DNA of 36,833 bases from Sporosarcina sp. BP05 (GCF_014282005.1 NZ_JACFTD010000024.1:1-36833); one strand, 5' to 3'; shown: positions 7,636-18,040, counted from the first letter of the stretch. Notes: a model not told the origin generated them from the letters alone. Numbers and translations are program-made.

Positions 7636-7893
7636 TTGAAAAGACTATTTCAAACCGGTTCATCAGTTACAATTGAAGATTTCGCTTCATTGCGGATAAA
7701 TGGCCCTTATTCTTTGTTGAAACTAGGCCCCGATTTCGCAATCATCAGCAGTGGAGAATACAGGATTGAGGCGATAGGTACCGATTTAACAGTTGAAACG
7801 TTATCAGAAGAAGTTGCTGTTTTCACTTTCACATCAATTACTACTATGAATGTGACGACAGGTGCAGACAAGGAAGCGGAGCGCAATGCGTAA
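7636..7893 (+). CDS. yqfC: Sporulation protein YqfC
   Basis: A YabP/YqfC-family protein of 85 residues made mainly in the mother cell during sporulation; the biochemical role is unknown. The sequence is beta-rich (SLRINGPYSLLKLGPDFAII), with a C-terminal VAVFTFTSITTMNV segment typical of the family. Translation starts at TTG 7636, 9 bases after AGGGGG (7621-7626); the in-frame GTG at 7615 would put the ribosome site inside the gene. It overlaps yqfD by 8 bases. The ribosome site lies in the arm of the upstream hairpin, so read-through transcripts may be translated poorly. Confidence 0.88.
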   Translation: MKRLFQTGSSVTIEDFASLRINGPYSLLKLGPDFAIISSGEYRIEAIGTDLTVETLSEEVAVFTFTSITTMNVTTGADKEAERNA

Positions 7894-8983
7894 ACGTTAT
7901 GCTGTTAGAATTTCAGGCGACGGTAACCTTTCTGGATTCCTCACGAAACTTGTAACAATTGGAACAAAAATAACATCGCTATCAGTTGTAGATGGGGTGG
8001 CACGTTTTCGAACAGATCGTAGCGGGCTTCGTGCTATTCGGCGTAATAGAAGGCATTATCGATTAAAAGTGGCCATTTCGATTGCGAATCTTGAGTCAGG
8101 ATCAATTGGACTTTTCAAATCAAGCCGCTTTCTCATCGCATGTCTCATTCCTTTTGTTGCCTCATTTTTCCTTTGGACAGTAGATGTTGAATCGGATATG
8201 CCGGAAGTCGTGGACAGAATTGAAAAAAAACTCGAAAAAAGTTCAATCGTTTTGTTAAGACCCTTGGTTTTAATTCCTGATGAAGGTGAAATCCGCCGCG
8301 AGCTCATGCTCGATGATCCCGCTTTATCATGGGTTAGATTTAGACGGGTTGGAACATCTCTGACAATTATTCCGATGTTATCACCTCCTACAACTAACAT
8401 TGTTGAAACGAAGGAACAGCCGTCTCACCTTGTAGCGCGTACAGGCGGCGTTATAACGCGTTTCGAGTTAGAAAAGGGGGAACGGGTCGGTCATGTTCAT
8501 CAGACTGTTAAGAAAGGGGACGTGCTAGCCACAGGTATACTGGAGCAAGGTGATAAAACAACAGTTGTTGGAGCGGACGGTGCCGTGTATGCTGATTATT
8601 GGGTCGAATACACGTTTACTCTACCGAAAAAAATCAATTTCCAGTTACAAGGTGATGAAATTGTGAACTATACTTTTAACCTCCCATGGAAGCAGCAAGG
8701 AAAAGAAGGATGGACTCTAGGGTCTCTCATCGAAACCGAAAGACATATGGAAGAAACCGCAGGGCACTTTGAATTGGTTGAAGGTATGGAAGAAACGGTT
8801 ATAATTCCTTTGTTAAAAAATAAATTAATGTCGGAATCTTTTTCGAATGCAATTATTAAAGATGAAAAAGTTTTACACGTGACATTCGATAATGATAAAG
8901 TTAGAGGGACAATATTGTTTCTTATTAATGACAATATTGCTGTTAAGAGACTGATTCCCAAGGAGACTGAGCCTATTGGATGA
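7886..8983 (+). CDS. yqfD: Sporulation protein YqfD
   Basis: YqfD is a sporulation membrane protein; the B. subtilis orthologue is a sigma-E target and is adjacent to yqfC. The 365-residue product has a basic N-terminal cytoplasmic domain (RTDRSGLRAIRRNRRHYRLK), one membrane helix at about residues 82-98 (FLIACLIPFVASFFLW), and a long extracytoplasmic domain. The ATG at 7886 lies within yqfC (8-base overlap) after AAGGAAG at 7870; the in-frame ATG at 7862 has no ribosome site. The stop overlaps the phoH start by 8 bases, so yqfC, yqfD and phoH are probably one transcript. Confidence 0.93.
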   Translation: MRKRYAVRISGDGNLSGFLTKLVTIGTKITSLSVVDGVARFRTDRSGLRAIRRNRRHYRLKVAISIANLESGSIGLFKSSRFLIACLIPFVASFFLWTVDVESDMPEVVDRIEKKLEKSSIVLLRPLVLIPDEGEIRRELMLDDPALSWVRFRRVGTSLTIIPMLSPPTTNIVETKEQPSHLVARTGGVITRFELEKGERVGHVHQTVKKGDVLATGILEQGDKTTVVGADGAVYADYWVEYTFTLPKKINFQLQGDEIVNYTFNLPWKQQGKEGWTLGSLIETERHMEETAGHFELVEGMEETVIIPLLKNKLMSESFSNAIIKDEKVLHVTFDNDKVRGTILFLINDNIAVKRLIPKETEPIG

Positions 8984-9932
8984 GCAAATGATTCAACTAC
9001 ATGTTGAAGACCCTAATGAAACAGTAATGCTTCTCGGAATTTCTGATCAAAATATGAAACTGATTGAAGAGCAGTTAAACGTTTCAGTATTGACTAGAGG
9101 CGACACAATTTCAATCAGTGGCGCTGAAGATAGTAGGAATTCGGCCAAAGCGCTTTTGGAACAGTTATTGAAAGTAATACGTAAAGGCATTAATATCAAT
9201 CAACGTGATGTCTCGACTGCTCTCGAGATGGTGAAGAGTAGCACAATTGAATATTTTGCAGAGTTGTACGATGAAGAAATTTCAAGGAATATGAAAGGAA
9301 AAGCGATTCGTGCAAAGACTATCGGTCAGCGTGAATATGTCAGCGCGATTCGATCGCGAGATCTTGTATTTTGTATCGGGCCAGCTGGGACTGGGAAAAC
9401 GTACTTAGCGGTCGTACTAGCTGTTTTAGCGATGAAGACGGGTTCTGCGAAGCGGATTGTCCTAACACGTCCCGCAGTCGAAGCAGGAGAGAGTCTGGGC
9501 TTCCTCCCAGGCGACTTGAAAGAGAAAGTTGACCCATACCTCCGGCCGCTTTACGACGCGCTACACGATGTCTTGGGGGCGGAACAAACAGATCGACTTA
9601 TGGAACGAGGTGTTATCGAAATTGCACCGCTGGCTTATATGAGGGGACGGACACTCGATGATGCCTTCATTATTCTTGATGAAGCACAGAATACAACAAA
9701 AGCACAAATGAAAATGTTTTTAACACGTCTCGGTTTCGGGTCAAAAATGGTAATTAACGGGGACAAAACGCAAATAGACTTGCCAAGAGGAACTGAATCG
9801 GGACTTATTGTCGCTGAAAAAATTCTTAGTAAAGTAGGAGAAATTCATTTCCAATACTTGGAGCAGGGTGATATCGTACGTCATCCAATCGTTGCAAAAA
9901 TAATTGAAGCATACGAACAGGAGCAGTCATAG
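8976..9932 (+). CDS. phoH: PhoH family ATPase (PhoH/PhoL)
   Basis: A 318-residue P-loop ATPase of the PhoH family, related to RNA helicases and usually linked with ybeY and era in RNA metabolism. A short N-terminal KH-like region is followed by Walker A GPAGTGKT (about residues 133-140) and Walker B in DDAFIILDEAQNTT (about 229-242). Translation most likely starts at TTG 8976, 9 to 10 bases after AAGGAG at 8960; the ATG at 8988 is too far from that site. It overlaps yqfD by 8 bases. A terminator overlaps its stop codon, so pgpH is probably a new transcription unit. Confidence 0.95.
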   Translation: MDEQMIQLHVEDPNETVMLLGISDQNMKLIEEQLNVSVLTRGDTISISGAEDSRNSAKALLEQLLKVIRKGININQRDVSTALEMVKSSTIEYFAELYDEEISRNMKGKAIRAKTIGQREYVSAIRSRDLVFCIGPAGTGKTYLAVVLAVLAMKTGSAKRIVLTRPAVEAGESLGFLPGDLKEKVDPYLRPLYDALHDVLGAEQTDRLMERGVIEIAPLAYMRGRTLDDAFIILDEAQNTTKAQMKMFLTRLGFGSKMVINGDKTQIDLPRGTESGLIVAEKILSKVGEIHFQYLEQGDIVRHPIVAKIIEAYEQEQS

Positions 9933-9952
9933 AAAGTGACTGCTTTTTCTTT
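9922..9952 (+). terminator. Terminator overlapping the phoH stop codon
   Basis: AGCAGTCA (9922-9929) pairs perfectly with TGACTGCT (9937-9944), followed by TTTTTCTTT. The phoH stop TAG (9930-9932) is in the loop. Confidence 0.8.
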
Positions 9953-10005
9953 AGTATCATTGCTGCTCTGATTATAGCTATAGAGAAGTAGGGGGAGAGA
10001 TTCCA

Positions 10006-12132
10006 ATGTTCCAACCAATCAGGAAGCTATTTAAATCACTTAAATTCAATTACTTATCCTTGTTTTTAATCGGTCTATCCACTATACTTCTGTTTTCTTT
10101 CATGTATGGAAGTGTGAAAAAAGAAACATATGAATTGGAATCTTTTCAAATTGCACCAGATACCATTCGTTCCTTAAAAACGGTTGAGGACACAGTGAAA
10201 ACCGAACAGGATAGGGAACGTGCCGCTAATGAAGTAGGCCCTTCATATGTATTTTCAGAAGACGTTGTTAAAAATAGACAAGCAATCGCTACGTCTTTGT
10301 TCGATTTTCTAACCGAAGTAAAAACTCTAGATGAGCACGATCAAACTAATTCGGAGATGGCTTCTAAGTCCTCCAAAGAATTAGTCGCAGAAATGCGCAC
10401 TAAACTTATCAGTTTGGAAAAAGAAGAGCCTAGTCTGCGACTTAGTGATGATGCCATAGCTAATCTTTTAACCCTGAGTACAGATGCTTTACTGAACGCG
10501 CAAAGCGTATTAGTCGGTGTACTAGGAGAAGAATTATCGAAACCGGTACGAACAGCGGATCTGTCAACTGCCCGCTATGAAGCGGAACGGAAAATTAGGC
10601 TTACAGATTCGGTTCCACCTTCAATCTTACAGACGTTAATAACACTTAGCCGCTCCTTAGTTGTAGAGACGGAATCGATTCATGAGGAAATGACAAAGGC
10701 TAGGATTGGACAGGCTCGGGAAAGCGTCGAACCTACCCGCATCTTGCAAGGACAAGTAATCGTCCGTGAAGGGCAGGTTATTGACAAAGAAATATATAGG
10801 CAATTAGAGCTGGCAGGCGTATTGTCAAATCAGTCGTCAATGAAACCGCTGGCGGGCCTAATTATATTTGTCCTGTTTGTAGGTGCGATTATTTATATGC
10901 ATTTCCTGTCTTGGAGTGAAAATAGAGTTGTGAAGAAAAAGGCATTGCTCATTGTATTAGTTGTTTTTTTCCTGCTCGTTATCATAATGAAGCTCATTTC
11001 CCTTATTGAAAAAGATTTTGATGTTCTTTTAGCATTCCTGTTTCCGACAGCACTCGCTCCAATGCTTATTAAGCTACTGACGAACGAGCGACTTGCGCTG
11101 ATGACGACAATTATCACCGCGGCAACAGCGGGCATTCTGCTACAAGAAGGTTATGCGGCAATCATTCAGATGGAAGTTGCATTGTACATACTTTTCGGAG
11201 GTATTGTGAGCTTGTATTTACTAGGAGACAATGGCAGACGATCGAATATTTTACGGACAAGTTTAGGGGTTTCCGTTTCAAATATGATGTTCATCGCATT
11301 TTACCTCTTGATGACACAGTCATCTTACGATTTGACGGAATTAGTGTATTATATGATAGCGGCAATTGTTTCGGGCATATTGTCAGGAGCACTTACAATT
11401 GGGCTCATGCCCTTTTTTGAGTCTGCCTTTCGGCTATTATCGGATATGCGACTTATCGAACTATCGAATCCGAATCACCCGCTTCTGAAAAAAGTGCTAA
11501 CTGAAACGCCAGGTACTTATCATCACAGCGTTATGGTCGCAAATCTTGCCGATACGGCATGTGAATCGATTGGTGCGAATGGACTTCTTGCCAGGGTGGG
11601 AAGTTATTATCATGATATTGGAAAAACGCTAAGACCTGGTTACTTCATTGAGAATCAGCATGCTGGTCAAAATCCACATGACTCATTACCACCAGGAAAA
11701 AGCAGGGATATCATTATTGCCCATGGAGAAGACGGTGCGAAACTTCTTGAAAAGCATAAAATGCCAGTAGAAATCATTGATATCGCTCGTCAGCATCATG
11801 GAACGAGTACGTTGAAATATTTTTACTTTAAAGCTAAGGAATCTGGGGAAGATGTAAAAGAAGAGGATTTCCGCTATGCAGGACCAAAACCTCAAACAAA
11901 AGAAATCGCAATTATCTCAATAGCAGACAGTGTTGAGGCCGCTGTACGATCAATGAAAGAACCGACTTCAGAAAAAATTGCAGCACTCGTACGATCTATC
12001 GTTAATGATAAAATGAACGATGGCCAATTCGATGAATGCGATCTTACTATGAAGGAATTGAAGAAAGCGGAAAGAGTTATGTGTGAGACGTTAAATGGGA
12101 TTTTCCATAACCGGATTGAATATCCGAAGTGA
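10006..12132 (+). CDS. pgpH: 7TM-HD cyclic-di-AMP phosphodiesterase PgpH
   Basis: PgpH (YqfF) hydrolyses c-di-AMP to pApA. The 708-residue product shows the family order: a first helix at residues 15-35, a large extracytoplasmic 7TMR-HDED domain (about 35-280), seven helices (about 285-470), and a cytoplasmic HD domain. The metal-binding histidines are visible as YHHS (H506/H507) and YHDIGKT (H536/D537), with later residues in ARQHHG. The ATG at 10006 follows GGGGGAGAG. It precedes ybeY by 22 bases, as in B. subtilis. It makes this window one of c-di-AMP turnover as well as c-di-GMP. Confidence 0.96.
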   Translation: MFQPIRKLFKSLKFNYLSLFLIGLSTILLFSFMYGSVKKETYELESFQIAPDTIRSLKTVEDTVKTEQDRERAANEVGPSYVFSEDVVKNRQAIATSLFDFLTEVKTLDEHDQTNSEMASKSSKELVAEMRTKLISLEKEEPSLRLSDDAIANLLTLSTDALLNAQSVLVGVLGEELSKPVRTADLSTARYEAERKIRLTDSVPPSILQTLITLSRSLVVETESIHEEMTKARIGQARESVEPTRILQGQVIVREGQVIDKEIYRQLELAGVLSNQSSMKPLAGLIIFVLFVGAIIYMHFLSWSENRVVKKKALLIVLVVFFLLVIIMKLISLIEKDFDVLLAFLFPTALAPMLIKLLTNERLALMTTIITAATAGILLQEGYAAIIQMEVALYILFGGIVSLYLLGDNGRRSNILRTSLGVSVSNMMFIAFYLLMTQSSYDLTELVYYMIAAIVSGILSGALTIGLMPFFESAFRLLSDMRLIELSNPNHPLLKKVLTETPGTYHHSVMVANLADTACESIGANGLLARVGSYYHDIGKTLRPGYFIENQHAGQNPHDSLPPGKSRDIIIAHGEDGAKLLEKHKMPVEIIDIARQHHGTSTLKYFYFKAKESGEDVKEEDFRYAGPKPQTKEIAIISIADSVEAAVRSMKEPTSEKIAALVRSIVNDKMNDGQFDECDLTMKELKKAERVMCETLNGIFHNRIEYPK

Positions 12133-12154
12133 GTACGAAGGGAGCTAGTTGTAA

Positions 12155-12625
12155 ATGTTGGAAATATATTTTGAGGACGAAACAGCTAGGGTCGATGACA
12201 AAATCGAGGATTTGATCCGGAAATTATTGAATCATACTGCTACAGAAGAAGAACTAGCAGGAAAAATGGAGGTTTCGGTAACATTCATGACAGATGCAGA
12301 TATTCAGGAGGTTAATGCAACTTATCGCGGTAAAAATGTACCGACTGATGTCATTTCATTTGCACTCGAAGAATTAACGGAAGGCGAAGTGGCTATTATT
12401 CCTGAAGAAGGCATGCCAACCGCTTTAGGTGATATACTTATTTCAGTGGAAACAGCTGAGCGACAAGCAGGGGAATACGGACATGATTTTAATCGTGAAA
12501 TTGGATTTCTTGCGCTTCATGGTTTCCTTCATCTTCTTGGCTATGATCATATAACTGAAGAAGAGGAAGTTGAGATGTTCGGCAGGCAAAAGGAGATTCT
12601 CGCTTCATTTGGACTCGAGAGGTGA
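12155..12625 (+). CDS. ybeY: rRNA maturation endoribonuclease YbeY
   Basis: YbeY is a zinc-dependent RNase needed for 16S rRNA 3'-end maturation and ribosome quality control. The 156-residue product has the family motif HGFLHLLGYDH, giving the three zinc histidines (HxxxHxxxxxH), and the preceding TDVISFALEE strand. The ATG at 12155 follows GAAGGGAG. It lies between pgpH and dgkA, 7 bases before the latter, in the standard Bacillales operon with era. Confidence 0.97.
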   Translation: MLEIYFEDETARVDDKIEDLIRKLLNHTATEEELAGKMEVSVTFMTDADIQEVNATYRGKNVPTDVISFALEELTEGEVAIIPEEGMPTALGDILISVETAERQAGEYGHDFNREIGFLALHGFLHLLGYDHITEEEEVEMFGRQKEILASFGLER

Positions 12626-12632
12626 TTGATCA

Positions 12633-14312
<1,680 letters not shown>

Positions 14313-14335
14313 GTAATTGAACCCATCCTAAGTGC

Positions 14336-14414
14336 GCCGCGTCCTGCGGCAACGGATGCATGACCCACTTTCGTGTGGGCACAATGTGGAAGCGGCCTGT
14401 CGTGTCAGGCCGCT
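14336..14414 (+). other. Three consecutive GC-rich hairpins between era and recO
   Basis: GCCGC/GCGGC (14336-14340 with 14346-14350), CCCAC/GTGGG (14364-14368 with 14375-14379) and AGCGGCCTG/CAGGCCGCT (14391-14399 with 14406-14414) form three stem-loops in under 80 bases. The third has a perfect 9-bp stem and 6-base loop. None has a T-run. The GCCGC and GCGGC arms of hairpins 1 and 3 could also pair with each other, giving alternative folds. B. subtilis has the short yqzL gene here; I see no equivalent frame. Confidence 0.5.
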
Positions 14415-14477
14415 GAAGCTGGACAAAGAAATACGGTCTATGTTCGCAAGTATTTAAGAGCTAGACAAAAAAATGAG

Positions 14478-15272
14478 GTGATTGCTTCGCTGAACAAATG
14501 GGAAGGAATCATCCTAAGAGGTATTCCGTACGGGGAGTCTAACAAAATTGTCACGCTCTTTACTCGAGAAGGCGGTAAGATGACGGCGATGGCCCGTGGA
14601 GCGAAGAAACCTGCAAGCAGGCTAGCTGCTGTGACGCAGCCATTCACACATGGTTCATTCCTGATCCGTACTGGCAGAGGGATGGGAACACTCGAACAAG
14701 GTGAGCCCATCGATTCAATGCGACATATTCGCGAAGACTTGGAAGCAACAGCTTATGCAAGTTATGTTGTTGAACTGATTGATAAGTTAACAGAGGATAA
14801 TGAGCGTATTGCTGGTATATATGGATTGTTGTATGAAGCGCTTCACGCTATCAATGAACAATTTGATCCAGAAGCAATTGCATTGTTTGTCGAGTGGAAA
14901 ATGTTGCCGGTTGCAGGTATCCATCCAACACTCCATCAATGTGCAAATTGCGGAGCGACTGAAGGCGAGTTTGCTTTTTCATTCATGCAAATCGGCTTCA
15001 TTTGTCATCGGTGCTTCCATGTAGATAAGCATTCGATTCGGATTTCACCTAGTCAATTGAAATTGATTCGGACATTTTATACGGTTCCTATCAATCGGGT
15101 CGGTAATTTGACGTTGAAGAAGACGACAAAAAACTTCATGAAAAGACTCGTCCGAACAATTTATGATGAACAAGTAGGAATTCGATTAAAATCGAGATCA
15201 TTCCTTGATCAGCTCGACTCAACACCCGAACTGCTACCTAGAAAAGAAAAACCAAAAGAGAGTGGCGAATAG
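14478..15272 (+). CDS. recO: DNA repair protein RecO
   Basis: RecO loads RecA onto SSB-coated single-stranded DNA with RecF and RecR. The product has the N-terminal OB fold (NKWEGIILRGIPYGESNK, then MTAMARGAKKPASRLAA) and a helical C-terminal domain. That domain contains a zinc-finger-like pair of cysteines, CANC and CHRC. The start is uncertain. GTG 14478 is the nearest usual codon, but its GTG is part of the best ribosome site GAGGTG. CTG 14490, 9 bases after that site, would begin almost exactly where B. subtilis RecO begins. Longer frames back to 14373 run through the hairpin region and are unlikely. Confidence 0.93.
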   Translation: MIASLNKWEGIILRGIPYGESNKIVTLFTREGGKMTAMARGAKKPASRLAAVTQPFTHGSFLIRTGRGMGTLEQGEPIDSMRHIREDLEATAYASYVVELIDKLTEDNERIAGIYGLLYEALHAINEQFDPEAIALFVEWKMLPVAGIHPTLHQCANCGATEGEFAFSFMQIGFICHRCFHVDKHSIRISPSQLKLIRTFYTVPINRVGNLTLKKTTKNFMKRLVRTIYDEQVGIRLKSRSFLDQLDSTPELLPRKEKPKESGE

Positions 15273-15285
15273 TCCTCTTTACAAT

Positions 15286-15334
15286 AAACCCCGAACCTTG
15301 GATCCTATGAATAGAGTCCAAGGTTCGGGGTTTT
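15286..15334. terminator. Bidirectional terminator between recO and the DUF2500 gene
   Basis: A perfect 17-bp inverted repeat (15286-15302 with 15317-15333) has A residues on one side and T residues on the other. It can therefore stop recO transcription and that of the convergent gene. Confidence 0.92.
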
Positions 15335-15354
15335 GTATGTAAATAATTTCTTAC

Positions 15355-15723
15355 TTACACATTAGTGACCCGTTTAAATTCAATAAATCGCGTGCCTTGG
15401 AAAGTGAGAATTCCCGAATCACCATCAGCCAACATACCATATTGGGAACCGTTTACTGCTAGTTCCATACGATCTCCGCTCTTTACTTGAAACGTGGCAT
15501 AATACCAAGTGCTGGCCGATGAATCGCCAGATCCGCCGGGAGTTTTTGTTCTTTTTGTAACAACTTCGGCTGGCACAGTTAGTTGTGGGGAATTATTATT
15601 CGAATTCCACGTACCAATGGATTTCACAAAGGTTAAAATAATTCCACCAAAAACGATAATTGCAATTATCCCGATAAAGATGGGGATAATCGTAAACATA
15701 GCATCTCCCAAAGGTGAATACAT
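15355..15723 (-). CDS. DUF2500 domain membrane protein
   Basis: The 122-residue product has one N-terminal helix (about residues 10-33, IIPIFIGIIAIIVFGGIILTF) and a soluble domain with the DUF2500 pattern: WYYATFQVKSGDR, YGMLADGDSGILTFQGTRF. The role of the family is unknown. The ATG at 15723 lies 8 bases after AGGAGG (complement of 15732-15737); the TTG at 15729 is too close to it. Transcribed opposite to its neighbours and ended by the shared terminator at 15286. Confidence 0.9.
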   Translation of the reverse strand: MYSPLGDAMFTIIPIFIGIIAIIVFGGIILTFVKSIGTWNSNNNSPQLTVPAEVVTKRTKTPGGSGDSSASTWYYATFQVKSGDRMELAVNGSQYGMLADGDSGILTFQGTRFIEFKRVTNV

Positions 15724-15800
15724 ATACAAAGCCTCCTGATATATTTTAATAGTTGTATAGATGTTATACGCGCCATTTTTGAAATAGTTTCATAACGCCT

Positions 15801-15829
15801 TTGATATATTACTTAGATATCCTTATACT
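15801..15829 (+). promoter_or_regulatory. Promoter of the cidAB pair
   Basis: TTGATA (15801-15806) and TATACT (15824-15829) with a 17-base spacer lie about 27 bases before the first gene. Confidence 0.7.
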
Positions 15830-15855
15830 GATACGAAAGGAGGCGGGAACTACCT

Positions 15856-16236
15856 ATGAAATACATAAAAGCAACTCTTCAAATAATAGCCTTATATGGT
15901 TTTGTTCTGATAGGGAACTGGCTACAAGATTTTCTTCATTTGCCGCTTCCGGGAAGCATAATTGGACTGTTAGTATTGTTGGTGGCCCTTTCAATGAAAG
16001 TTTTTCGGCTTGAATGGGTTGAATCTGGCTCTTACTTCCTTTTATCTTATTTGCCATTATATTTTATCCCAGCGACTGTCGGCGTGATGAAATACGGACA
16101 TGTCTTTGCGGGAAAAGGATTACTGTTAATACCAATCACGATGATCAGCACGTTTTTGACGATGTGGATTTCTAGTATTATAAGTCAATTTCTTGCCAAT
16201 AAATCGGTCAAGAAGGAGGAAGTTTCATGCAAATAA
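15856..16236 (+). CDS. cidA: CidA/LrgA family holin-like protein
   Basis: CidA/LrgA proteins are small holin-like membrane proteins that influence murein hydrolase activity and overflow-metabolite handling. The 126-residue product has four hydrophobic segments and the family signature LPLPGSIIGLLVLL. The ATG at 15856 follows AAGGAGGCGGG. The gene overlaps cidB by 10 bases. Whether it is the Cid or Lrg type cannot be told from sequence here; no LytSR or CidR regulator is adjacent. Confidence 0.9.
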   Translation: MKYIKATLQIIALYGFVLIGNWLQDFLHLPLPGSIIGLLVLLVALSMKVFRLEWVESGSYFLLSYLPLYFIPATVGVMKYGHVFAGKGLLLIPITMISTFLTMWISSIISQFLANKSVKKEEVSCK

Positions 16237-16916
16237 TGCTGTTTTCTATCCTCTTTGTTAGTATAACAATTACTGTTTATCTAACTATGAACTTATTATA
16301 TTTTAAATACCACAAAGCGTTCTTGATACCAATACTAACAACAACAGTAGGCATTATTTTGATTCTTGTTCTTTTTAATATTCCTTATGAAACGTATATG
16401 CTAGGAGGAATGTGGGTTGACCTGTTGCTGGGGCCCGCGATTGTATCATTGGCCATCCCATTATATAAACAAAGGGAGTTAATCAAACAGAATATGTTTC
16501 CCATACTTGGCGGTGTATTGACGGGCGTTCTTGTTGGTATGATTAGCGGTGTGCTTTTTGCAAAACTGATGGGATTTTCAAAAGAAATCATATTTTCACT
16601 ATTACCTAAATCGATTACAACACCTATAGCCATACAGATTGCTTCGGCATTGGGCGGCGTAACTTCGCTTACAATCGCTTTTGTCATGATTGCGGGGTTT
16701 ACTGGTATCATTCTAGGGCCGACATTTTTGAAATGGTTTCGCATCGATACTGCAATCGGTCGTGGAATCGGGCTGGGAGCTGCGGCTCATGCATTAGGTA
16801 CGTCGAAAGCAATCGAACTGGGGGAACAGGAAGCATCTTATAGTTCCGTTGCAATGACGCTATCTGCGATTATTGGCTCTATCGTTGGGCCGGTTATGGC
16901 TTGGTTTTTTTATTGA
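16227..16916 (+). CDS. cidB: CidB/LrgB family membrane protein
   Basis: The partner of the CidA-like protein, 229 residues with about six to seven membrane helices. Signature segments are GGMWVDLLLGPAIVSLAIPLY, LLPKSITTPIAIQIA and GIGLGAAAHALGTSKAIELG. Length is normal for LrgB/CidB. It starts inside cidA after AAGGAGGAAG and shares its promoter. Recent work on relatives also links the pair to small-molecule transport across the membrane; which role applies here is not shown by the sequence. Confidence 0.93.
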   Translation: MQIMLFSILFVSITITVYLTMNLLYFKYHKAFLIPILTTTVGIILILVLFNIPYETYMLGGMWVDLLLGPAIVSLAIPLYKQRELIKQNMFPILGGVLTGVLVGMISGVLFAKLMGFSKEIIFSLLPKSITTPIAIQIASALGGVTSLTIAFVMIAGFTGIILGPTFLKWFRIDTAIGRGIGLGAAAHALGTSKAIELGEQEASYSSVAMTLSAIIGSIVGPVMAWFFY

Positions 16917-16973
16917 ACTCGAAAAAGATAGATGCAACTATGATCCAATTACTAATTCAATAGGGCGAGGAAA

Positions 16974-17450
16974 TTGAGTTCAAAAGAGAATGTTATTCGG
17001 GCATTGCCAAGAAAAGTAATAGCTTTGGCGATACCGTACTTCAACGAAAGTAACGTGTTATCTTCATGGCGGAATGTAGAAGTAAAGTTAATTACAACGC
17101 TAGGTTACAAGCTATACAATTTTCCAGTAATTCTCCTATATGGGTTGTTAACTTCTATAGTGAGCGACTAACCATCATCCATTTTATCGAAAAATAGGTC
17201 TATAAAGTTTGAGTGTTTACTGTCGTTACTTTTTCATTTGATTTTCGGACTACTATTACTTTGGGTAAGACTTCTATTGGCTATAATTTACTTTATGATA
17301 GACAGGTATTTAAGGAAGAGAAAAGGTCTGTATAAATGGAGCAAAACCAATAAAAGTTTAATTACTCAAATTGGGTTATTACTATTGTTTAAAGCAATTT
17401 TAATAGTTTCAGAATTTATTGCGAACTGGCAAGAATATATGGCCTTTTGA
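16974..17450 (+). pseudogene. Possible decayed membrane-protein frame
   Basis: From TTG 16974, preceded by GGGCGAGGA, one frame stays open for 477 bases except for a single TAA at 17169-17171. The first part (65 codons) is mildly hydrophobic near its end (LLYGLLTSIV). The second part contains two likely membrane helices (IFGLLLLWVRLLLAIIYFMI and IGLLLLFKAILIVSEFIA). No family is recognised, and the second part has no ribosome site of its own. It may be a broken gene or simply an AT-rich stretch; nothing else of note was seen between 16917 and 17493. Confidence 0.2.
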
Positions 17451-17493
17451 TTCACTATCACCATGGCTTTTTTGAAGGAATGGGGTAATATTT

Positions 17494-17964
17494 ATGGAGG
17501 TTAGGTTAGAAAAAGCAAGTGAATCTGATGCGCAATCTATTTTTGAAAGTCAAGTAAATGCATTTTTACCGTTACTTGATGTTTATAAGGACTATAGAAC
17601 TAATCCGGCGAATGAAACAATCGGAAGTACGATAACGAGGATAAATAATCCTTCGGGAGGACTTTTTAAAATTGTAATGGATACTACTCTTGTTGGTGCT
17701 ATTGGTGTCTTTTGTAAAGAGGAAACTCAATTTTGGATTAGTCCAATGTTTATTCTACCAAAATACCAGGGGCAAGGAATTGCTCAGAAAGCGATAACAC
17801 AAATAGAAAAAAGTTTTCCTCAAGCAGTGAGTTGGGAACTAGCTACAATAGCGGAAGAAAAACGTAATTGTTATTTATATGAAAAAATGGGCTTCACAAA
17901 AACAGGTCTAATTAAGAAAATAAATAATGGCACGACACTTGTTTATTTTAAAAAACTTTTATGA
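17494..17964 (+). CDS. GNAT family N-acetyltransferase
   Basis: The 156-residue product has the GNAT fold pattern. A beta4-region FWISPMFILPKYQGQGIAQKA carries the acetyl-CoA pyrophosphate loop (Q-x-x-G-x-A), and NCYLYEKMGFTKTG near residue 130 is the usual C-terminal motif. The substrate is unknown. The ATG at 17494 follows AAGGAATGGGG. Monocistronic, with a possible weak terminator overlapping the end of the convergent niaR gene. Confidence 0.9.
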   Translation: MEVRLEKASESDAQSIFESQVNAFLPLLDVYKDYRTNPANETIGSTITRINNPSGGLFKIVMDTTLVGAIGVFCKEETQFWISPMFILPKYQGQGIAQKAITQIEKSFPQAVSWELATIAEEKRNCYLYEKMGFTKTGLIKKINNGTTLVYFKKLL

Positions 17965-17998
17965 TACATATCTGTTTTCAAAAGCACTATTAGTAAAC

Positions 17999-18040
17999 AG
18001 CGGATATCACGTCAATCGACGAGGATACCCGCTTTTCGTA
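17999..18040 (+). terminator. Possible terminator between the GNAT gene and niaR
   Basis: GCGGATATC and GGATACCCGC pair with one mismatch, followed by TTTT in the plus direction. It overlaps the last codons of niaR, which runs the other way. Confidence 0.4.

Noticed and set aside
15509..15739. Plus-strand frame opposite the DUF2500 gene
   Set aside because: The opposite strand encodes a clear DUF2500 protein with a strong ribosome site.
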